From positions 1 through 16,867 of the forward strand of contig JAAXHZ010000078.1 in the NCBI GenBank assembly GCA_012270625.1: 16,867 bases of DNA. The letters are read 5' to 3'. This document shows positions 1-6,678 of the stretch, one piece after another. The position numbers were made by a program, and so were the translations under genes. The notes beneath the pieces are model-generated. The model saw nothing but the letters and a program-made list of their open reading frames with translations, did no database searches and was not told where the DNA came from. This stretch comes from Dehalococcoidia bacterium (lineage in GTDB: Bacteria; Chloroflexota; Dehalococcoidia; SAR202; UBA11138). How positions within the stretch are numbered: position 1 is the first letter of the stretch; the number at the start of each line of letters is the position of its first letter.

Positions 1-953
1 TAGTCTGTGGATACACTCAGTTTGGCTCGCACGAGTTCGCGAGTTTCGGTGTCAGGGTATGTATATTCCGCCCTCAGATAAATCTTAAAAGATAGGTAGC
101 GCCAAAGTTTCAACAGCAAAGGGAATCGTTTCAGTATGATGCCGTGTACCCACCTCGCGCACCCAAATCGAGTGCGCAGCGCACGCCCTACTCCCACCTG
201 TTTTCTCCGTGCGATGGATAGCTCATCACTGGAATGACGGCTGTCGGCGTTGTAACGTACCAAGCCGAACAGCTGCCTGAGCCTCTGTGGATCATCCATA
301 CCGAGGCAGTCGGCCAGCTGCCGGAAGTAACAGGCGGGGTCGTCCTGTATGTCTTCATACAGCAAAATCTTGATATTCGAGAAATATTGCGCTACCAACG
401 GGATGTAATGGTCATAGAACAGAGGAAACACGCTAAGGTCTTCAATACATGGCCGTGAAAGCGAGTCGTTGATGACCTGGCTGAACTCAAGCGGCTCTTG
501 CCCAGGGATGGGGTACATGATGTTTTCTGCATACATGGAAAGGAGCAACGCCGTAGGTTCCCGGAGTGACAGCATCAAGACCACATCGCAGTTCTCGAAC
601 AACTCTGCCATGTTTGTCAGTATGACTCTGGGGGCAGCAGTGTTTCGATAGATGGGCCAGGCTGCGCTTAGGCTCTCATTGCTAAGCACGTTCAGCTTAG
701 ACGGGTCGAGCAGCGACTCGATCTGGCGGCGCAGTTCGGGGATCTCATCTTGGCTCAATAGGCGCTCCATGAACGAGTAGCAGCCATGCTCCTGCAAGAG
801 ATCGTAGACGTCAGGGTAGTTTGACCGACGCCCTATGAAGTTGATGCTGCCCTCTTCGTGAAGTGGCATCAAGACGTTGTGCTGAAGTGAAGTCGTCGCC
901 GTCTTCGGGAAGCCAATGTGCAGTAGAAGCCTGTAGCGTTTGCTCGTATTCAT
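1..953 (-). CDS. Sulfotransferase family protein, 3' end cut by window edge
   Basis: Translating the minus strand from an ATG at 953 gives an open frame of 317 codons that leaves the window without a stop. Residues 13-22 (IGFPKTATTS) match the 5'-phosphosulfate loop of PAPS-dependent sulfotransferases. R131-E132-P133 followed by S139 and Y141 matches the 3'-phosphate-binding segment (RxP...S.Y). Residues 196-218 (LLYEDIQDDP, then LADCLG) match the C-terminal region typical of the family. The expected role is transfer of sulfate from PAPS to a hydroxyl of a carbohydrate, lipid or small molecule; the acceptor cannot be told. No signal peptide is visible. The start is fixed because the PAPS loop must be N-terminal and the frame has a stop upstream with no other start codon between. 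AAGG lies directly against the ATG, too close for a good ribosome binding site. Base composition is lower in GC than the genes to the right, which may indicate transfer. Confidence 0.85.
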   Translation of the reverse strand, partial: MNTSKRYRLLLHIGFPKTATTSLQHNVLMPLHEEGSINFIGRRSNYPDVYDLLQEHGCYSFMERLLSQDEIPELRRQIESLLDPSKLNVLSNESLSAAWPIYRNTAAPRVILTNMAELFENCDVVLMLSLREPTALLLSMYAENIMYPIPGQEPLEFSQVINDSLSRPCIEDLSVFPLFYDHYIPLVAQYFSNIKILLYEDIQDDPACYFRQLADCLGMDDPQRLRQLFGLVRYNADSRHSSDELSIARRKQVGVGRALRTRFGCARWVHGIILKRFPLLLKLWRYLSFKIYLRAEYTYPDTETRELVRAKLSVSTD

Positions 954-1118
954 CCTTGGGTGCCTAGCTGCTGAACCGGATGCGCCGGTTGCGGTCGATT
1001 GCGACCACTACGGCGTTCATCGCAGGAGTCCTCGGTGACCGCCCGCTCAACGGACGCCGCCTAGCCTCACCGTCTGACAATCCTAACACACACGCGGAAC
1101 GCCTCTGCCAAGTGTCTC
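954..1118. other. Intergenic leader region of the sulfotransferase gene
   Basis: No conserved gene is recognised here. On the minus strand an 18-codon ORF (1020 down to 964, beginning MNAVVVAIDR) is preceded by GAGGA with 8-nt spacing and ends 10 nt before the sulfotransferase start; it could be a leader peptide or chance. Two small hairpins are possible around 974-1006. No convincing -35/-10 pair was found. Confidence 0.3.
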
Positions 1119-1126
1119 CAGGTTAT

Positions 1127-1143
1127 AGAGAAGTGCAAAACTC
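1127..1143 (+). repeat. Left terminal inverted repeat of the MITE-like element
   Basis: AGAGAAGTGCAAAACTC is a perfect 17-bp reverse complement of 1278-1294. The match ends at both sides (position 1126 T against 1295 C; 1144 A against 1277 G), so 17 bp is the full arm. Confidence 0.85.
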
Positions 1144-1162
1144 ATTTAGCGGCGATCTCGTC

Positions 1163-1182
1163 ACTCCCGCGAAAGCGGGAGT
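1163..1182. repeat. Hairpin, REP/dRS3-like palindrome 1
   Basis: ACTCCCGC-GAAA-GCGGGAGT is an 8-bp stem with a GAAA loop. It resembles the CCCGCGAAAGCGGG core repeats dispersed in many bacterial genomes, which read as TPAKAGVQ in one frame. It sits inside the MITE-like element. Confidence 0.75.
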
Positions 1183-1243
1183 CCAGTACGACAAACCATG
1201 GTTGCTGACCTATGGATTGCCGAGCGGCGAGCCACTTCGTGGG

Positions 1244-1261
1244 TTCCCGCGTGCGCGGGAA
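1244..1261. repeat. Hairpin, REP/dRS3-like palindrome 2
   Basis: TTCCCGCG-TG-CGCGGGAA is an 8-bp stem with a 2-nt loop (or 7 bp with a 4-nt loop). It is a diverged second copy of the core palindrome at 1163-1182, within the same element. No T-tract follows on either strand, so a terminator role is only possible. Confidence 0.7.
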
Positions 1262-1277
1262 TAACGGGTAGAGTTCG

Positions 1278-1294
1278 GAGTTTTGCACTTCTCT
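1278..1294 (-). repeat. Right terminal inverted repeat of the MITE-like element
   Basis: GAGTTTTGCACTTCTCT is the exact reverse complement of 1127-1143, followed at once by the second CAGGTTA copy. Confidence 0.85.
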
Positions 1295-1320
1295 CAGGTT
1301 ACACACCTGACATCGATATT

Positions 1321-2271
1321 CTACGGCCCAGCTGCCCGTGCGGATCGGCTGCCTTCTATTAGACCCTCCCGCGCGGCGGCAAACATGTAGGTCACCAGAA
1401 AACTCCGGTACGGACTCCAGCGGGCCGAGAGCTCGAGGGACTCATCGGCCGTTAGACGCCTGCCTCTACTGTAGAGCGCTCCGAGCGACCGCTGAACGGC
1501 TAAGTCTCCGTGCGGGAAACCGTCGGGACGGCTGTACGCTCGAATAAGAAGCCAGTGGGCCGTCCAGGGTCCCACTCCTCTCAGCCTGACCAGCTCCTCC
1601 ACTATCGACTTGTCGGGCAGGTCTGCCAGCGCATCGAGATCGAGTCTTCCTGAGTCCACCGCGGCAGCGATGTCGCAGATGTACTCGGCCTTACGCGCGC
1701 TGAGCTTGATCCCCCTCAGCTCATCTACTCCGGCCCCTGCGATCGCGGCTGCCGACGGGAACACGCGGTATTCCACGCCGTTCACAAACGCAGCGCCGCC
1801 CAACGTATCGACCAGGAGATCCCTGAGCGCCCGCGCAACCTCGTTACTGATCTGCTGACCGAGAATCGACAGAACGAGTCCCTCGAAAGGCGATGCCGCC
1901 TGCGGAATTCCGAGTCCGCGAAACCGCAGCGCGAACTCCGCCATCGGATCGTCGGCCTCTATCATTTCGTAGAATGGACGAAGGTCTCCCTGCGCTCCCA
2001 CCAATCTCGCGGCGATGTCGATGACCTGAGCCTGCTCGTCGGAGTCCAGCTCGTCGCCCGCGATGCGTACCTCGACACGGGGCAGCTCGATCTCACCTGC
2101 CGAACGGACGCTCAGCGCTGCTGTCTTGCCACCGATCTCTAACGCCCTCGAGAATACGCCATCCTCCAGCGAGTCGGCGGCGTATCGACCCCGGCCATAC
2201 ACTGCGAATCCCGCCGTTGCCTCGAAATCATACGGCGGCACAGGTTCGAATATGTGGCTCGATGTGAACAT
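1321..2271 (-). CDS. AlkA-like DNA-3-methyladenine glycosylase (HhH-GPD)
   Basis: This 316-residue protein should remove alkylated purines from DNA as the first step of base excision repair. Residues 1-110 form a variable N-terminal domain comparable to that of AlkA. The HhH-GPD domain begins near 128 (ILGQQIS at 136-142). The helix-hairpin-helix is at about 229-240 (RLRGVGPWTAHW), and the catalytic aspartate is most likely D256 in PHGDLAVQ, matching D238 of E. coli AlkA by position. There is no cysteine cluster after the catalytic Asp, which argues against an Fe-S enzyme such as MutY or Nth. It starts 8 nt after the queA stop, so the two are probably co-transcribed. The exact base specificity cannot be read from the sequence. 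Confidence 0.85.
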   Translation of the reverse strand: MFTSSHIFEPVPPYDFEATAGFAVYGRGRYAADSLEDGVFSRALEIGGKTAALSVRSAGEIELPRVEVRIAGDELDSDEQAQVIDIAARLVGAQGDLRPFYEMIEADDPMAEFALRFRGLGIPQAASPFEGLVLSILGQQISNEVARALRDLLVDTLGGAAFVNGVEYRVFPSAAAIAGAGVDELRGIKLSARKAEYICDIAAAVDSGRLDLDALADLPDKSIVEELVRLRGVGPWTAHWLLIRAYSRPDGFPHGDLAVQRSLGALYSRGRRLTADESLELSARWSPYRSFLVTYMFAAAREGLIEGSRSARAAGP

Positions 2272-2279
2272 CTACGCTT

Positions 2280-3317
2280 TCAATGTATCAGCATCGCGTC
2301 GCCAAAGCTGTAGAACCGATAGCCTTCACTGACGGCCGTCGCGTACGCCCCAAGGATGTTGTCCCTGCCGGCGAAAGCCGACACCAGCATAAGCAGAGTG
2401 GAACGCGGCAAGTGGAAATTCGTGACGAGCCCGTCTATTACTTTGAACTCGAACCCCGGCGAAATGAACAGATCTACCCACCCTGACCCTGGGCTAACCA
2501 GCTGCCCGGACTCCCGGTTCATCAGAGCGGCATTTTCCAGCAGCCGGACTGCCGTCGTGCCCACCGAGATGATGCGGCGACCATCGTCGCGGGCCGCGTT
2601 GATAGCGTTGGCAGCCTCACTGGAGAGCTCCCACTGCTCGGAGTGCATTTCATGTTCGGAAGGATTCTCGGATGTCACCGGCCTGAACGAGTCCCATCCA
2701 ACATGAAGGGTCACGAACGTGAATAGCGCCCCCTTCTCACCAAGCTCGCAAAGCAGCGACTTACTGAAGTGAAGACCTGCTGTTGGTGCGGCGACACTGC
2801 CTTCGACACTGGAATAGACCGTCTGGTATCGCTCGTTGTCGCGGAGCCGCTCGTGGATGTACGGCGGCAGCGGAATGTGACCGACCTTCCCCAAGTCAGG
2901 CTCGGACTCGAATCTCACCCGTCTCGACCCTGACGGCTCTACTCCGATCACCTCGCCGTGCGCCTCGCTCTGCTCATCTTCCCCACCAACAACGAACCTC
3001 GCCCCCGTCCGCATCCTACGCCCCGGGCGTACCAGCGCGCGCCAGACCCCAGACTCAAGCCGAGACAATAAGAGCATCTCGATCTCATGTCCTGATGGAT
3101 ATGAGCGCCCGTACAGCCGGGCCGGAAACACCCGACTGTCATTGAAGACCAGCAGGTCTCCTTCTCTGAGACAGTCTGGCAGGTCGTAGAACCTCCTGTG
3201 AGCTGTCCGGCCCGTGTCCCGGCTGAGCAGCATCAGGCGCGAGTGGTCTCGCGGCTCCGCCGGATTCTGGGCGATCAGCTCTTGCGGGAGGTCGTAGTCG
3301 AAGTCTGAGGTCTTCAT
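2280..3317 (-). CDS. queA: S-adenosylmethionine:tRNA ribosyltransferase-isomerase QueA
   Basis: At 345 residues this has the usual length of QueA, which moves the ribosyl part of SAM onto preQ1 in the tRNA wobble position to make epoxyqueuosine. The N-terminus (FDYDLPQELIAQNPAEPRD, residues 6-24) is nearly diagnostic. Other family blocks follow: LVFNDSRVFPARL near 56-68, APTAGLHFS near 177-185, FVTLHVGWDSFRPV near 202-215, and TNFHLPRSTLLMLVSAFAG near 299-317. The frame is complete. No strong ribosome binding site precedes the ATG, so translation may depend on coupling with the upstream MFS gene, which stops 45 nt before. The DNA glycosylase gene follows 8 nt downstream. No other queuosine gene lies in the window. 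Confidence 0.96.
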   Translation of the reverse strand: MKTSDFDYDLPQELIAQNPAEPRDHSRLMLLSRDTGRTAHRRFYDLPDCLREGDLLVFNDSRVFPARLYGRSYPSGHEIEMLLLSRLESGVWRALVRPGRRMRTGARFVVGGEDEQSEAHGEVIGVEPSGSRRVRFESEPDLGKVGHIPLPPYIHERLRDNERYQTVYSSVEGSVAAPTAGLHFSKSLLCELGEKGALFTFVTLHVGWDSFRPVTSENPSEHEMHSEQWELSSEAANAINAARDDGRRIISVGTTAVRLLENAALMNRESGQLVSPGSGWVDLFISPGFEFKVIDGLVTNFHLPRSTLLMLVSAFAGRDNILGAYATAVSEGYRFYSFGDAMLIH

Positions 3318-3362
3318 TGGCAGTCCGACAGGCGTTCAGCAGCGTCTTACACGCACTCTGCT

Positions 3363-4907
3363 CTAGTCGCCGCCGGATGCGGGGCTTTCCGCCGTCCGTC
3401 TCGGCGCCGGAGATCTCCCAAACGTGGGAGCGCGATGGAAGAACGCCAGAAACGCTCCGAAGCACAGCACGAAAACGACCATCAGGCTGGATAGCTGGAA
3501 CCCCTGTATGTAGAATCCCTGTACAGCGGACTCCGATAGCCACGAGATTCCTGAAGGCAGCGCGAGCGCGAGCACCGCCGCGGCAGTAGTCGCGCCGAGA
3601 GCGTGACCCATCTCGCGGGTCGTCTCCAGCATTCCCGAAGCGACGCCGCGATGTTTCAGTGGCAGTGAGTTCATCACTGTGGCGTTGTTGATCGGGTTGA
3701 ACATATTCGTCCCAACCGAAATGGGAATCATCAACAGCGGCAGCGCCCAGAACGAGATACGTGATGCGGTGAAGCTCAATACAAGAAAGCCCCCGGCTAT
3801 CACCACCATCATGACCGGTCGCATCAGCCTGGGCTGATATCTGTCATAGACCCATCCGGCCACCATCGGCATGAACAGTCCGAGTGTCTGGCTCGGCAGC
3901 AGCACGACCGTTACGTACAGCGGCGCCATGCCGAATCCCTCCTCCACCAAGATGGGCACAAGTGTCATCGTCGCCAGCATGGAAAAGTGATAGGTGACGT
4001 TCGTCGCGAGCGACAGAGAGAATGGCCCATCTCTGAAGTGTCGTACATCTACGATAGGGTTCGACACCCTACGCTCGACGAGGAAGAACACCCCGAGCAT
4101 CACCAGGAACACGAGGTGCATCGGCAGGTGGTACGACAGTGCGTCGGGGGATACGTAAGACTCCTCTCCTGAGTGGAGATGCGACCCAGACAACACCAGC
4201 GCCACGCCCGCCGCCACCAGCAGCGCGCCTCCCAGCCAGTCCACCGGCCCGTCGTCCCGCTCGGACCTGATCGCAGCCTGACTGCGCACCATGGGAATGC
4301 ACGCCAGGATAGAGAGAACTCCGAGGGGGACAAACGTCAGAAAGACCATCCGCCAGCTGACGAACTGGAGCATCACCCCAAAGAAGGCAAGGCCGATGAG
4401 CGTTCCAAACCTGGCGCCGATGATCGGAACGGCGAAAGCCCGCCCGCGTTCGTTCGGGTCGAAGTTGGCGGCGAGGATCGCGTTGGCGTTGCCCATGACC
4501 ATCGCCGACCCCAGGCCGGCAATTGCGCGCCACGCGACGATGTGCCACAGCTCCTGCGAAATCGCGATCATGCCTGAACCGACCGTGGACAGAAGTATTC
4601 CCAGGAAGAAGACGCGAGCGTGACCGTATCTGTCCCCCATCCGCGCGCCGAGCAGCACAAACGCTCCGAGCATCATCAGGTAGATGATGACGATCCAGGC
4701 AGCGTCATCGACGCCAGTGCCGAACGCCTTGGCGAGCGTGGGAAGCGCGATCGCGACTGGCAGACTCGAAAGCTGAACGAGCATGTACGCCGCCGTCAAC
4801 GCAAGAAGCGTCTCCTTGCGTCCCCTGCTTTCGAGCAGCGGTCGCAGCGCCGCGAACACGCCCAAGTTCACTCCTCTATTCGTCCGATCGGTTCGTCTGC
4901 CCGTCAC
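3363..4907 (-). CDS. MFS transporter, DHA2 (EmrB/QacA) 14-helix type
   Basis: This protein of up to 514 residues carries about 14 hydrophobic segments. The motif A region between helices 2 and 3 reads GARMGDRYGHAR (about 87-98), and the segment WRAIAGLGSAMVMGNA (about 126-141) corresponds to motif B. Both are typical of proton-driven drug/H+ antiporters. The substrate cannot be predicted. The GTG at 4907 has no ribosome binding site; a clear GAGGAG at 4871-4876 instead suggests initiation at TTG 4865 or GTG 4859, which removes 14-16 residues and leaves a normal cytosolic N-terminus before helix 1. It is the first gene of a likely three-gene minus-strand unit with queA and the DNA glycosylase. 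Confidence 0.88.
   Translation of the reverse strand: MTGRRTDRTNRGVNLGVFAALRPLLESRGRKETLLALTAAYMLVQLSSLPVAIALPTLAKAFGTGVDDAAWIVIIYLMMLGAFVLLGARMGDRYGHARVFFLGILLSTVGSGMIAISQELWHIVAWRAIAGLGSAMVMGNANAILAANFDPNERGRAFAVPIIGARFGTLIGLAFFGVMLQFVSWRMVFLTFVPLGVLSILACIPMVRSQAAIRSERDDGPVDWLGGALLVAAGVALVLSGSHLHSGEESYVSPDALSYHLPMHLVFLVMLGVFFLVERRVSNPIVDVRHFRDGPFSLSLATNVTYHFSMLATMTLVPILVEEGFGMAPLYVTVVLLPSQTLGLFMPMVAGWVYDRYQPRLMRPVMMVVIAGGFLVLSFTASRISFWALPLLMIPISVGTNMFNPINNATVMNSLPLKHRGVASGMLETTREMGHALGATTAAAVLALALPSGISWLSESAVQGFYIQGFQLSSLMVVFVLCFGAFLAFFHRAPTFGRSPAPRRTAESPASGGD
4871..4876 (-). promoter_or_regulatory. Ribosome binding site that moves the MFS start downstream
   Basis: GAGGAG on the minus strand lies 5 nt before TTG (4865-4863) and 11 nt before GTG (4859-4857), both in frame with the MFS protein. 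The upstream GTG at 4907 lacks any such site. The first conserved hydrophobic helix starts well after either downstream start. Confidence 0.5.
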
Positions 4908-4925
4908 CGCGGAGGCAACGGCGCA

Positions 4926-4934
4926 ATACTAGCA
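4926..4934 (-). promoter_or_regulatory. Candidate extended -10 promoter for the MFS-queA-glycosylase unit
   Basis: The minus strand reads TGC-TAGTAT, an extended -10 (TGn plus a -10 matching TATAAT at 4 of 6). The -35 region is poor. Transcription would begin near 4919, only about 12 nt before GTG 4907 but over 50 nt before the ribosome-binding-site-supported start, which agrees with the downstream start. Confidence 0.3.
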
Positions 4935-5013
4935 CGATTATCGGATCGGCACACGTACTGGATTCAGACATTTCCGATCACAGTTGGCAGCGCGCCCACC
5001 TCATCAGTCCGGC

Positions 5014-5019
5014 TATAAT
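5014..5019 (+). promoter_or_regulatory. Perfect TATAAT -10 box upstream of the sigma factor gene
   Basis: TATAAT lies 68 nt before GTG 5082, but no -35 hexamer sits at 16-18 nt; the nearest match, TTGGCA at 4984-4989, is 24 nt away. It may be a housekeeping promoter with an activator, or chance in an AT-rich gap. A CCTAA-N7-TTAGG inverted repeat at 5048-5064 lies downstream of it. Confidence 0.3.
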
Positions 5020-5081
5020 TAACTGACAGGCCATTTAACAAGATAGTCCTAACTAACATTTAGGTCAGGTCGTTATAACTG

Positions 5082-5741
5082 GTGAGCGCATGTCGCAGCG
5101 TGCCTCCGCTCCGGCAGCTCCCACCAGAGACGCAGGCAGTAATGGAAGACAGACAGGCGAATCGGCAGGTCGTCGATGACATCGTCAGGCGCGCGCAAGC
5201 GGGTGATCAGTCGGCGTTTGCCGAGTTGTATGAAAGACACTATGACCAGATCTTCAGGTACGTCTCGTTCAAGTGCGGCAATCGGCTCGAGGCCGAAGAC
5301 CTCACCGGTGAGGTCTTCCTGAGAATGCTGGAGTCCATCGACAAATTCAAATTCCAGGGATTCCCGTTCACGTCCTGGCTGTACCGCATCGCGCACAATC
5401 TGGTTGTGGACAACTTCCGGCGCAAGGGCCGAAAGCCAACCGTGCCACTGGACAAAGTGCTGGACTTCTCCGGCGGAGCCGACGGCGAAATGGAAAAACA
5501 GGTACAGATAAGCTGGAGTATGCGCGAGGTGGTTGAGGCCATGAAGAACCTTACCGACCTCCAGCGCGAGGTTATAACACTGCGCTTCGTTGCCGGGCTG
5601 TCCATAGCCGAGACCGCAGACGCCGTCGGGAGGCGAGAGAACGCGGTCAAAGCGCTCCAGCACGCCGGCATACGAAAGCTCAGAAACATGATGGACCATC
5701 CGGGGCCTTTCACAGTTGCGACTCCGGAGCCGGAAACATGA
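5082..5741 (+). CDS. RNA polymerase sigma-70 factor, ECF-type (sigma2 + sigma4)
   Basis: The protein has only the sigma2 and sigma4 regions, as in ECF sigma factors. Residues about 44-118 contain AFAELYERHYDQIFRYV, then EAEDLTGEVFLRML and FTSWLYRIAHNLVVDNFRR, covering core binding and -10 recognition. Residues about 157-205 (LTDLQREVITLRFVAGLS, then ENAVKALQHAGIRKL) form the sigma4 helix-turn-helix for the -35. The GTG at 5082 gives 219 residues; ATG 5142 would give 199 and leaves a more typical short leader, but neither has a strong ribosome binding site. Its TGA overlaps an ATG (ATGA at 5738-5741) opening a 12-codon ORF into the next gene. The DUF5667 membrane protein downstream is the likely regulatory partner. 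The target promoters are unknown. Confidence 0.9.
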   Translation: MSACRSVPPLRQLPPETQAVMEDRQANRQVVDDIVRRAQAGDQSAFAELYERHYDQIFRYVSFKCGNRLEAEDLTGEVFLRMLESIDKFKFQGFPFTSWLYRIAHNLVVDNFRRKGRKPTVPLDKVLDFSGGADGEMEKQVQISWSMREVVEAMKNLTDLQREVITLRFVAGLSIAETADAVGRRENAVKALQHAGIRKLRNMMDHPGPFTVATPEPET

Positions 5742-5776
5742 ATGTAAACATTTCTGACCTGAGAGATGAGAGATGA
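5738..5776 (+). CDS. Possible 12-codon bridging ORF between sigma factor and DUF5667 gene
   Basis: MNVNISDLRDER begins in an ATGA overlap with the sigma factor stop and ends in an ATGA overlap with the DUF5667 gene start. It has no ribosome binding site of its own. If translated, it would serve to carry ribosomes from one gene to the next rather than make a working protein. Chance cannot be excluded at this length. Confidence 0.2.
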   Translation: MNVNISDLRDER

Positions 5777-6633
5777 GCCAGGAGTTCAGTGAGGCTCTCA
5801 ACGACTGCCTCGATCGACTGGTACAGGGTGACGACGTCCGAGAGTGCCTCCGCCGCTACCCGCAGCAGGCGAGCGAGCTGGAGCCGCTCCTTCACGTCGC
5901 CCTGGCCACAATCCGCGCCTCAGAAGAAGTCAGGCCGAACCCCGATGCCAAAGCGCGAAACTTCATGAGGTTCTCGGAAGCCGTCCAGGCACGCTCCGAA
6001 CGCCCCGCGCCCAAACCGTCCTGGCTGTCTTTCCGGTGGATTCCACTGGCCCGCCCCGCTGCCGTTGGACTTGCGTTCATCTTCGTGTTCGTCCTTAGCG
6101 CTGGCGTCGCGACAGCCGCGTCGTCCGACTCGGTTCCCGGAGAGCCGCTGTACTGGGTCAAAGCCACCAAGGAAAACGTCGAGGGAAGGCTGCCTCGCTC
6201 AGACGACAGCCGAGCTAACTACGAGGCGGGCCTCGCCCAGGCCAGGGGCAAAGAGCTGGGCAAGCTGATCGAGCGAGGACAGTTCACCAGGGCCGACGTC
6301 ACCATGCGGCGGATGAACGATCACCTGGTCCGCTTCACGCGCTACGCCGGAGTCACAGTGTCGGTGAACCCTGTAGAGATGCCGTCCAATCCGCCTGTTC
6401 TGATCGGGCAGATCAAGGCGGAGCAGCTCGTACAACGCCTGGAGCAAGACCGCGAGGTGTTCAGAGCCAAGCTCCGGCACATCCTCCCCAGACTCAACCC
6501 GCAGGACAGACGTCGTGCCGAGCAGGTCTTCCGCAGGACAGAACTCGGCTACTGGCTGCTGATCCACGCCATGAATACCAACAGCCGTCCGTACCTGGGC
6601 TATCAGGTCCACCATACCGGTCTGGCGCGTTAG
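5773..6633 (+). CDS. Single-pass membrane protein with DUF5667 domain, putative anti-sigma partner
   Basis: Of 286 residues, the N-terminal part (about 1-50; CLDRLVQGDDVRECLRRYP, then LEPLL) is a short helical cytosolic segment often seen next to such sigma factors. One hydrophobic helix lies at about 97-115 and would act as a membrane anchor. Just outside it, residues 121-130 (VPGEPLYWVK) are the hallmark of DUF5667, followed by a helical, charged domain to the C-terminus. The predicted topology is cytosol-inside, helical domain outside. Its place 31 nt after the sigma gene suggests it holds or senses for that factor; no classical zinc-binding anti-sigma motif is present, so this role is inferred from context. 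The ribosome binding site GAGAGATGAG precedes ATG 5773. Confidence 0.75.
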   Translation: MSQEFSEALNDCLDRLVQGDDVRECLRRYPQQASELEPLLHVALATIRASEEVRPNPDAKARNFMRFSEAVQARSERPAPKPSWLSFRWIPLARPAAVGLAFIFVFVLSAGVATAASSDSVPGEPLYWVKATKENVEGRLPRSDDSRANYEAGLAQARGKELGKLIERGQFTRADVTMRRMNDHLVRFTRYAGVTVSVNPVEMPSNPPVLIGQIKAEQLVQRLEQDREVFRAKLRHILPRLNPQDRRRAEQVFRRTELGYWLLIHAMNTNSRPYLGYQVHHTGLAR

Positions 6634-6678
6634 AACAGAAATCACCCCCATATCCTGGAGATCGGGAGCACACACCCA

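Larger units (their letters stand above)
1119..1301. mobile_element. MITE-like miniature repeat element with flanking direct repeats
   Basis: A perfect 17-bp inverted repeat (AGAGAAGTGCAAAACTC at 1127-1143 and its reverse complement at 1278-1294) bounds about 168 bp. CAGGTTA occurs directly outside both ends (1119-1125 and 1295-1301), as expected of a target-site duplication. The interior holds two GC-rich hairpins of the widespread CCCGCGAAAGCGGG type and no conserved coding region. The layout fits a non-autonomous element mobilised by a transposase encoded elsewhere; no transposase is in the window. It lies between the sulfotransferase gene and the end of the glycosylase operon, so its hairpins may also stop transcription. 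Confidence 0.7.

Noticed and set aside
1163..1261. Two similar hairpins as a CRISPR-like or terminator pair
   Set aside because: Only two diverged copies with palindromic cores and no regular spacers, and no T-tracts; they are better explained as parts of one MITE-like element.
980..1264. 94-codon plus-strand frame ending in TPAKAGVQ-type sequence
   Set aside because: Its second half is only the translation of the MITE-like repeat; TPAKAGVQ is the usual false peptide of the CCCGCGAAAGCGGG repeat.
3139..3543. 134-codon minus-strand frame across the MFS-queA junction
   Set aside because: It overlaps the ends of two clear genes in another frame and has an Arg/Pro-rich, shadow-like composition.
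4984..5019. TTGGCA plus TATAAT as a full promoter for the sigma factor
   Set aside because: The 24-nt spacer is outside the working range; only the -10 box is kept as a weak feature.
5073..5801. 242-codon minus-strand frame opposite the sigma factor
   Set aside because: It is fully antisense to a well-supported sigma factor and shows no family features.
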